Assembly: GCA_012031335.1 (NCBI GenBank)
Contig: JAAUTT010000366.1
Span: 1-5,566, forward strand
Source: Bacteroidales bacterium
GTDB lineage: Bacteria; Bacteroidota; Bacteroidia; Bacteroidales; JAAUTT01
Length of the DNA: 5,566 nt
Direction of reading: 5' to 3'
Shown here: positions 1 to 5,566 of the stretch, piece after piece
Numbering within the stretch: the first letter of the stretch is position 1
Layout: each line of letters begins with the position of its first letter
Position numbers and translations under genes: made by a program
The notes under the pieces: model-generated
The model's input: the letters and a program-made list of their open reading frames with translations, nothing else
What the model was told of the DNA's origin: nothing
The model's database searches: none

Positions 1-1
1 T

Positions 2-1482
2 TTATACCTGGTTTTTTATGAGTAAGGCATATTCTTTATCATAGGCAAGCGGAAAAACAAAACTGCCATCGGATACGGTTGTTGTGCTGTCAACCAGTTT
101 ACCGGCTGCATTATATAGGTAAACCGGGGTATATGCTATTACAGTATTTTCGGTAGAATCTTTTATTATCCCGGAGAACCTGATTGACGACAATGTAAAA
201 CTGTAAATATCATCGTCGCCTAAACCACCAGGCCGGTTGGAGGCAATATAACCAGTGCGTTTATCGGCATTCAGAAAAAAACTAAAATCATCTTTTTCGC
301 TGTTCAGGGGAGCTCCCGGGTTAACCGGAACGGTAAATTCGTTGTCGTTTTTGCAGGCAGAGAAAAAAACATCGAGTCCTCCCAAACCCATATGGACATC
401 GGACGAAAAGTATAATCCGGAACTATCTGCAAAGGGGAACATCTCGTTTCCGATGGTATTAATGGCAGGACCAAGGTTTACTGGCTGGCTGAAATCATTT
501 GGACCGGTTATGTCGACATAAAAATATCTGTGCCACCCAGCGAACCAGGCATATTCGAGGCAAAGTATAACCTTTTGCCATCGGGCGATAGGGCAGGATG
601 CCCAACAGAGTATTCCTTATTATTAAATGGAAGCTCCCGGATATTGGTCCATTTTCCATTTACGGCGTTTGCGGTGAATAGCATAAGGTGAGTAGTTCCC
701 TGGGCGCTGTTTGTTCTTCTTCCCTGTATGTAACTGTTTCTGGTGAAATAAATAATCGAATGGTTGTTGTTAATAACAGCCGGGCCTTCATGAAAACGTG
801 TATTTATAGCATTCCATATTGTTGTATGTTTTTGTTTTTCGCCGGGAATGAATTGATAGAGATCTAAAAAGGGTTTGTCATTCCAGGCGTAACTATTATC
901 TATCATCAGACTTTTCGACCTTCCCGATGTGAAAATTATCCTGTCTCCCAGGGTTATAGCGCCAAAATCTGAATAGGGAGAATTAATTTCTTTTCGGTTT
1001 TCGATTGCGAAATTCCCCATATGTTCGGCCATCCGAATCGAATTTTCCGGGGTTTTCAAATTCTCCTGCAGTTGATCTTTTCCAGTATGTTTGGAATATT
1101 CAATCATCCATTTGTCCGATTCTTCGTATTTTTTATTGCTGCGCAGCACCTGAGCATATTTGTAATAGAACAAAGGGTTGATACTATCGAGCGATACTGT
1201 TTGCCATAAATAATACTCAGCTTTTTCGGTATTCCCCAGGTAATAATAGCAATTGCCCAGATATGCAATTACATCATGCAGTCTGTAACCCGACGGCTCC
1301 AGTTCTTCAAACAGTTTTGAAGCTCCCGAATAAGCCATCCGGTTAAATAAATCATGTGCCTTATCAAATTTTATTTTATTAAATATGCCAGATGTATTCT
1401 CTGCTTTAGGGATTTCTTCTTTTTGAGCATTCAACTGAATGCTAATAAGTATAATACATGTCAAAATGAAAAGCTTCTTCAT
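2..1482 (-). CDS. PorE-like TPR / PD40 beta-propeller / CRD protein (frameshifted, 3' end uncertain)
   Basis: This looks like a periplasmic or outer-membrane-associated protein of the PorE/OmpA-family type. It starts at the ATG at 1482-1480 with a signal peptide (MKKLFILTCI to LNAQ, about residues 1-20, no lipobox). A TPR-like helical region follows at about 38-131 (GNCYYYLGNTEKAEYY). Five PD40/WD40-like blades come next, near 171-189, 231-249, 294-313, 346-370 and 398-420 (for example HPALSPDGKRLYFASNMPG). A carboxypeptidase-regulatory-like domain begins near 435. The frame breaks in the T5 run at 520-524. The first frame ends in DIFMST with a stop at 510-508. One extra T gives DIFYVDITGPNDFSQPVNLG and joins the second frame, for 493 residues in total up to a TAA at 4-2. 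P. gingivalis PorE has the same domain order plus an OmpA-like peptidoglycan-binding domain, which is not reached here. Either the end is truncated or another indel near 12-17 hides it. Confidence 0.82.
520..524 (-). other. Frame break in PorE-like gene at a T5 run (apparent 1-base loss)
   Basis: The minus strand reads GATATTTTTATGTCGACATAA, with a stop four codons after the run. A sixth T gives GAT ATT TTT TAT GTC GAC ATA ACC, that is DIFYVDIT, and continues without interruption into the next propeller blade. The D-I-F/Y pattern after GGTD is the normal blade ending in PD40 proteins, so the restored reading is strongly supported. Confidence 0.87.
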
Positions 1483-1494
1483 GCTTAATAATTT

Positions 1495-1599
1495 TTATAG
1501 TTTAATGTTGGCTGGAGCCCTGTTTGCCAAATCAGGCTGACAATCACGTGTGGAAATTACTTTCATGTGTGGTTTACCTGAAAACACTTTGGTTTTCAT
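1495..1599 (-). CDS. Possible 34-residue small ORF in the PorP to PorE-like gap (doubtful)
   Basis: An ATG at 1599-1597, three bases after the PorP/SprF stop, opens a 34-codon frame (MKTKVFSGKPHMKVISTRDC and on to NIKL) ending at the TAA at 1497-1495. That is 12 bases before the start of the PorE-like gene. It fills almost the whole 120-bp gap in the direction of transcription. There is no signal peptide, membrane segment or family I recognise. An open frame of this length is expected by chance fairly often, so placement is the only argument for it. I list it only as a candidate. Confidence 0.15.
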   Translation of the reverse strand: MKTKVFSGKPHMKVISTRDCQPDLANRAPANIKL

Positions 1600-1602
1600 A
1601 AC

Positions 1603-2553
1603 TTAGAAATAGCGGGGTGAAATAATCCTGTCTTTTTTAAAAATGAAGTCGTATGTGAGCATCATTTCATGGGTTCCGGAGTTGTAACGGATAAGTTTCG
1701 ACATGGTATATTCGAAGCAATATCCCAGACTAAGCTGGTTTGTTGCCTTGAACTGAAGAATGGTATTGAAGGAATCACCAAATCTGTGACCTAATCCCAT
1801 CCAGAATCGATCTTTGTAAAGAACACTAGCATTCATTTCGACCGAGGCTGGTGCGCCACCTGTCATTTTAAGCAGTGCTGTTGGCTTGAGCTTAAACTGA
1901 TCGTTCAGGGTAATTACATACCCCCCTGATAGAAAGTAATGCTGCCTGAGGGTTAACTTGGAATAGTCGAGTTCCTGATCGATGGTATTTTTGATGAGTT
2001 TTGGTGAAGAAAAACCAACAAAGAATTTATCGGAGTAATAGTAAACGCCGAATCCGAAATTTGGTTGTGGCTTAATGGACAGGTCCTGAAATGTTTCGTC
2101 AGTTTCAATTACATCCAGATCCGAAAAATGGGTTTTCAGGAAATTTACTCCGGCTTTCAATCCTAATGCCAGCCTGGTAGTTTCGGTAATATTGATGGTA
2201 TAGGAGTAATCTCCAAAAAGCATGGTTTGTCGTATCGGACCAATTTTATCGTTAATTAAAGAAAGGCCTAATCCAACTTTTTCAGTGAAGGCAGGGGAAT
2301 GAGCAAAAAAAGTTTGCGTTACCGGGGCTCCCTTAATGCCCACCCATTGATTGCGGTAAAGCCCTGTCATGCTTAATGCTCCCTTACTCCCCGCATAAGC
2401 CGGATTTAATGCCAGCATATTAAACATGTATTGCGAATACATGGGGTCCTGCTGGGCTTTTAACCCATTAACACAGATTATTGTAAAGATTAAACCGACA
2501 AGATAGTTTTGGATTATATTTTCATTTGTAAAATATTTTATGTTTAAGGTCAA
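1603..2553 (-). CDS. Type IX secretion system membrane protein, PorP/SprF family
   Basis: This is an outer-membrane beta-barrel protein of the PorP/SprF family, which partners T9SS type B cargo during export or surface attachment. The frame encodes 316 residues, about the usual family length, from a TTG at 2553 to the TAA at 1605-1603. A hydrophobic signal segment (about residues 18-31, LVGLIFTIICVNGL) is followed by the cleavage-like site KAQQ. Family landmarks follow: QDPMYSQYMFNMLALNPAYAG, then GLYRNQWVGIKGAP, and GLGLSLINDKIGP. Alternating barrel strands run to the closing ISPRYF. The start is uncertain. There is no in-frame ATG before residue 38, and the TTG gives an unusually long polar leader. 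An ATG at 2525-2523 lies one base out of frame, and one added base in the A run at 2519-2522 would give MKNIIQNYLV and a standard signal peptide. The position between the surface protein and the PorE-like gene supports a role dedicated to that cargo. I give no symbol because Bacteroidota carry many paralogues. Confidence 0.93.
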   Translation of the reverse strand: MTLNIKYFTNENIIQNYLVGLIFTIICVNGLKAQQDPMYSQYMFNMLALNPAYAGSKGALSMTGLYRNQWVGIKGAPVTQTFFAHSPAFTEKVGLGLSLINDKIGPIRQTMLFGDYSYTINITETTRLALGLKAGVNFLKTHFSDLDVIETDETFQDLSIKPQPNFGFGVYYYSDKFFVGFSSPKLIKNTIDQELDYSKLTLRQHYFLSGGYVITLNDQFKLKPTALLKMTGGAPASVEMNASVLYKDRFWMGLGHRFGDSFNTILQFKATNQLSLGYCFEYTMSKLIRYNSGTHEMMLTYDFIFKKDRIISPRYF

Positions 2554-2719
2554 ATGGAATATCCATGATGCTTTTGTTCATCCCTTTTGGTGATCTTTTC
2601 GGATCATGGAGATTTCATTCGAAAGTATTTTTTTGTGAGTTTTGCAGCACCCTCATATTGAGTATAATTACTTGTTTTTGTTCGTTTAAATAACTGGAAT
2701 TCATTCCCCATAACGTAGT
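2554..2719. other. Intergenic gap between surface-protein and PorP/SprF genes, with an 8-bp inverted repeat
   Basis: This 166-bp AT-rich gap holds no recognisable gene. It contains a perfect 8-bp inverted repeat, TCCATGAT at 2562-2569 and ATCATGGA at 2603-2610, separated by 33 bases. Overlapping its right arm is a small hairpin, TGATC (2591-2595), six-base loop, GATCA (2602-2606). Neither is followed by a clear T tract on the minus strand, so this is not a convincing intrinsic terminator. No good match to the Bacteroidota promoter (TTG, then TAnnTTTG) was found. TACTTTCG on the minus strand in this gap comes closest but lacks an upstream TTG box. Co-transcription of the flanking genes is therefore possible but unproven. 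Confidence 0.4.
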
Positions 2720-5566
2720 TTAACGACTGATGTATATGAAACCTACAACCGATTTCCCCGGATGAAAATGTATCACATAGAAGTAGGTTCCCGAAGGTAA
2801 TTTTTCATTACCCAGGGTTAACTTGTTTTTCGATATTCCATCCCAGTTATTTTCGTAAGCATCGGCCTCGTAAACCCTGGATCCCCAGCGGTTATATATT
2901 TCCAGTGAAACACGGTCGTACGATTCCAGACCCTGGATTTCGAAAAAGTCGTTTCTTCCATCACCATTCGGTGAGAAGCCTTCGGGGATTTTAACCTGGA
3001 GAACCTGTATTTTAAGAACTACCGTATCGCATAATCCGTAGCTGTTGCATATGGAAACTACTGCCATGTCGGTTCCGTCAAATCCATCTGCAGGTGTATA
3101 TTTCAGGCAAAGACCCGATTCAACTTCCAGGGATCCGTGTTCGGTAGAAGTTATGAAATTTACTGTCAATCCATCAGCCGGAGTAGTCATTTCTAAACAG
3201 GCTTTTACTTCCTTGTCGATCGTGGTTGTAAGGGTTAAGGTATCGTATTTGGCAACAGGCTGACTACCCGGAGGCAAAACATTGATCCTTACTTTTACAA
3301 TTGAACAGGCATTTCGGGAGTCGCATACCTGAACTTTTATGGAGTCAGTTCCTGTATATCCCGATGTTGGTGTGTATGTAAAACAGTAAGAATTGCCATT
3401 TCTTACAACAATTCCATGGTTTACCATAGGCGAAAATGTCAGCGTTTCATTGTCTCCGTCGGAAATATCAAAACATATGTCTTTGGTAACATCCCGGAAA
3501 GTATTGATAAAGGTGGCTGAGGATGTAATTTCCGGAAGGTGATTTTGTTCGTTGATTGTAATTACAAGCCATGAAACTGTGCATTCGGAATCGGAATCAC
3601 AAATCCTGTATTCTGCTGAATCCTTGCCAAAATAATTTGCATTTGGAGTATGACAAAATCTTGTTATTCGTAATAATAGCCTCACCATGCTTTGGATTTC
3701 CAACAAGGGATATAGTAATTCCTCCGTCGCCTAAACCTGCATCATTACTCAGTACATCGATGGCTACTGGCTGATCTTCTTCCGAATCAGCCAGGTCTTT
3801 TACAGCAACAGGAGTGTCATTAACTGCCTCAATTGTGATGTTTACAGTTGATGTAGCACAGTCGCCATCAGTATCACAAACCTTTATAGTAAGTATATCC
3901 GAGCCATTAAAATCTGCTTCAGGAGTGTAGGTAATTGCATTTTCAGTTACAGAGGCAACGCCATGTGTTCCGTCTCCGGTAATGGTAACAAGTATCCCAC
4001 CATCGCCCAATCCCGTGGCATCGTTAAGCGCAGGGATAGGGATGGCATTGTCTTCGTTAACCGTGACCTGTATAGTTGGGAGAACAGGGGTGTCGTTCAC
4101 GGGAATCACAGTTATATTTACATTTCCGGTATTGCAATCGCCATCCAGATCACATATTTTGTATGTGAAGGTATCGTTTCCGTTATAATCGGGGGCCGGG
4201 TTATAGGTAACCGTATTGTCGTTATTTATTGCCAGGCTGCCATGGCTGGCATTGGACACAATAGTAAGGATAATACTTCCATCCTCGGTGCCGGTATCAT
4301 TAGTTAAAAGGTTAAATGTACCAGATTGATCCTCGGTAACTGTTACATCGTCGGCAACCACCTGAGGGATGTGGTCGAAACTGTTTAGTGTGAAAATGAT
4401 TCTGGCTTCCGAACAATCTCCGTCATTATCGCAAACCTTATAAGTAACCGAATCTTTTCCATCGTATTCAACCGAAGGAGTGTAGGTAATTGTTTTATCG
4501 TTGTTTACAAGGGCCGTTCCATGGAAGCCTTGTGCCGAAACAGTAACAACAAGTCCACCATCGCCCAGGTTCAAATCATTAGCAAGGATATTGATTACGG
4601 ATGGATTTGTTTTGTTAGCAAAAGCATCATCCCTAACTGCAAGAGGGATATCATCTGTGTTATTTACAGTTATAATTAAAAATGCGTCGGAGCATTCGTT
4701 ATTGATATCGCAAACCTGATACTTAACTGTGTCCTTGCCGAAATAATCCTTCGAAGGTGTGTAGGTTATTGTGTTATCGCTGTTAACGACTACATTCCCG
4801 TGTTTTGGATTGATAAGAACACCGACAGTAATTCCCCCGTCGCCCAGGTTATTGTCGTTACTGAGAACATTCAGTATTCCGGGACTATCCTCCTCAACTG
4901 AAAAGTTATCACTTGTCCCCAAAGGTATGTCATTAATATTGTTCAATAAAACGAGAACCTTGGCTTCGGAGCAATCTCCGTCACCATCGCATACCTGGTA
5001 TACAATGGTATCTTTGCCATAATAATCTTTTTTAGGAACATATTTGATGGTATTGTTGGCATTAACAGTAGCATTACCATGTTTCCCGTTTGATTTGATA
5101 GTCACCACAAGGCTTCCGTCTTCCAGGCCGGTGTCATTCGAAAGTACATCCCAATTAACGGTTTCCTCTTCATTTATAGTGAAGTTATTATCTACTGCAT
5201 TAGGAATATCGTCAATATTGTCTACTCTGATGGTAAGGGTTGCTGTTCCGCAATCACCGTCAACATCACAAACCCTGTAAGTGAGAACGTCGTTGCCCAA
5301 ATAACCAGATTCCGGTGTAAAGGAGATGGTTTTGTCGGGTTTAACAACAGATACCCCATGCAAGGGAGCTGCAATAATGTTAACGGTTAGTCCCCCATCG
5401 CCCAAGCCGGCATCATTGCTCAGAACATTGACAGTTATCAGGGTGTTTTCGGTAGTTGTTACGTTGTCGTTTGCAGGTAGCGGGGAGTCATTAAGATTAT
5501 TGATGATGAGGTTTACCGTTGCCGTTCCGCATTCACCATCTGCATCGCACAGCTGGTACGAGAAAT
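2720..5566 (-). CDS. Giant repeat surface protein with T9SS type B sorting domain (5' partial, frameshifted)
   Basis: This is the C-terminal part of a large secreted adhesin-like protein. The frame is open from the right edge (first full codon at 5564), so the N-terminus and signal peptide lie outside the window. It has one partial and nine full cadherin/Ig-like repeats of about 93 residues (5564 to 2996), then a 91-residue T9SS type B (CHU_C/gliding-motility-associated) sorting domain ending at the TAA at 2722-2720. One frame break interrupts it. The upstream frame reads through the codon TAC at 3650-3648, then runs to a stop near 3597. The downstream frame resumes at ACT, 3649-3647. Restoring two bases (TACACT for TACT) gives Y-T-P, the motif found at this point in most of the other repeats, and a repeat of exactly 93 residues. 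Proteins of this kind are exported across the outer membrane and act as surface adhesins or gliding filaments (SprB is the model). The ligand cannot be read from the repeats. The PorP/SprF gene directly downstream is its probable export partner. The class is certain; whether the gene is functional depends on whether the indel is real. Confidence 0.9.
2723..2995 (-). other. T9SS type B C-terminal sorting domain (CHU_C / gliding motility-associated)
   Basis: These are the final 91 residues of the surface protein. The landmarks are the opening IPEGFSPNGDGRNDFFEI, then YNRWGSRVYEA, then NWDG, then LPSGTYFYVI, and the terminal GFIYISR before the TAA stop. The order and spacing are those of the gliding-motility-associated C-terminal domain family (TIGR04131/PF13585). 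This type B signal directs proteins through the type IX translocon and, unlike the type A signal, generally depends on a PorP/SprF-type partner. It starts directly after R9 with no spacer. It lies downstream of the frame break and in the second frame, so without frame restoration the repeat array would lose its export signal. Confidence 0.95.
2996..3532 (-). repeat. Two divergent membrane-proximal repeats (R8-R9) with an extra cysteine pair
   Basis: The last two repeats before the sorting domain keep the unit length and the HG, YTP, G-x-D and CX5C landmarks. They lose the VLSND-GLGDGG loop of R1-R7. Both instead carry cysteines at unit positions 20 and 50 (R8: KDIC and NSYC; R9: VKAC and SGLC). 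Position 20 replaces the leucine of VLSND. Position 50 falls on the strand just before Y-T-P. R8 and R9 therefore form a separate subfamily, and their boundary with R7 is at the linker QNHLP. An intradomain disulfide between C20 and C50 is an inference from their co-occurrence. R9 is shorter, at 87 residues, because it runs directly into the sorting domain. Confidence 0.75.
3647..3650 (-). other. Frame break in surface protein (apparent 2-base loss)
   Basis: Repeat 7 switches reading frame at TCATACTCCAAAT on the minus strand. Upstream codons read NNKILSY and downstream codons read TPNANYFGKD, sharing the bases of TAC/ACT. Two missing bases, most simply one AC unit of TACACT, restore the Y-T-P motif and the 93-residue period. 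Removing one base instead would give K-I-C-H-T-P and lose the conserved tyrosine, so a two-base loss is the better explanation. No slippery heptamer is visible. Confidence 0.85.

Larger units (their letters stand above)
2996..5564 (-). repeat. Tandem array of ten ~93-residue cadherin/Ig-like repeats
   Basis: Unit boundaries, set after the linker N/D-D-x-P: R0 partial 5564-5481; R1 5480-5202; R2 5201-4923; R3 4922-4644; R4 4643-4365; R5 4364-4086; R6 4085-3810; R7 3809-3533 (contains the frame break); R8 3532-3257; R9 3256-2996. Lengths are 93, 93, 93, 93, 93, 92, 93 (restored), 92 and 87 residues. The unit pattern in R1-R7 is roughly: acidic strand with E-D or E-E, then VLSND-x-GLGDGG, then HG about 40 residues in, then TITYTP, Y-x-G-x-D, and CD-x-DGDC near position 71-77. 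It closes with a hydrophobic strand and an N-D-x-P or D-D-I-P linker. This matches the tandem Big_9/Cadherin-like and VCBS-type repeats common in Bacteroidota surface proteins. Copies are clearly homologous as protein, but I saw no long exact DNA repeats, so the duplications look old. Acidic loops and linkers suggest calcium binding, by analogy with cadherins. Confidence 0.88.

Noticed and set aside
12..524. Phase-variable switching through homopolymer runs in the PorE-like gene
   Set aside because: The runs are only 5-6 bases, shorter than the tracts usual for slipped-strand switching, and sequencing error explains them more simply.
255..1209. Plus-strand open frames of 62-88 codons opposite the PorE-like gene
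   Set aside because: The minus strand there encodes well-supported TPR and propeller sequence, and the plus-strand products have no recognisable features.
1501..1602. Transcription terminator after the PorP/SprF gene
   Set aside because: Only weak stems are present (TTGGC/GCCAA with a long loop, and GGCT/AGCC with a two-base loop), and none is followed by a T tract in the direction of transcription.
3640..3660. Programmed ribosomal frameshift in the surface protein
   Set aside because: No slippery heptamer, internal Shine-Dalgarno-like site or downstream pseudoknot is evident, and the best repair needs two bases restored inside a conserved motif.
3963..5280. Several plus-strand open frames of 68-114 codons opposite the repeat array
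   Set aside because: They recur at the repeat period and are the antisense shadow of the repeats. Their translations are low-complexity Ser/Pro/Leu strings with no family features.
3533..5566. Regularly spaced similar DNA segments (such as cc[ag]tcgccca at about 279-bp intervals) resembling a repeat array
   Set aside because: The period equals 93 codons and the similarity tracks conserved protein motifs. The intervals are coding and far too long for CRISPR.

Overview
The window looks like part of a Bacteroidota (Bacteroidetes) chromosome. All genes lie on the minus strand and form the sequence signature of a type IX secretion system (T9SS) cargo-and-partner cluster. The evidence is a type B C-terminal sorting domain, a PorP/SprF-family outer-membrane protein ending in the family tail ISPRYF, and a TPR plus beta-propeller protein resembling PorE. 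The AT-rich leaders without obvious Shine-Dalgarno sequences also fit this phylum. I cannot place the genus.

Reading in the direction of transcription (right to left): (1) 5566 to 2720 is the 3' part of a giant surface protein. It has one partial and nine full cadherin/Ig-like repeats of about 93 residues, each carrying a CX5C motif, followed by the T9SS type B sorting domain. Its N-terminus lies outside the window. (2) A 166-bp gap leads to an intact PorP/SprF reading frame (2553 to 1603) whose start codon is uncertain. (3) A 120-bp gap, containing only a doubtful 34-codon ORF, leads to a PorE-like gene (1482 to the left edge) with a signal peptide, TPR region, five PD40 propeller blades and the start of a carboxypeptidase-regulatory-like domain. 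No OmpA domain is reached inside the window.

In the likely scheme, which is inference from the characterised SprB/SprF and PorP/PorE pairs, the repeat protein crosses the outer membrane through the T9SS translocon with help from its dedicated PorP/SprF partner. The PorE-like protein would connect that partner to the periplasm or peptidoglycan. The product would be a long, calcium- or disulfide-stiffened surface filament used for adhesion or gliding.

The most notable raw-sequence observation is broken reading frames. Two are clear: a 2-base loss inside repeat 7 of the surface protein, and a 1-base loss in a T run of the PorE-like gene. Two more are possible: one at the PorP start and one at the left-edge stop. 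All four are explained by short deletions, three of them in homopolymers. This points to uncorrected sequencing errors more than to gene decay, although decay cannot be excluded. I do not see a wholly new system here. The interesting content is the repeat architecture, especially the invariant cysteine pair and the extra cysteine pair in the last two repeats.
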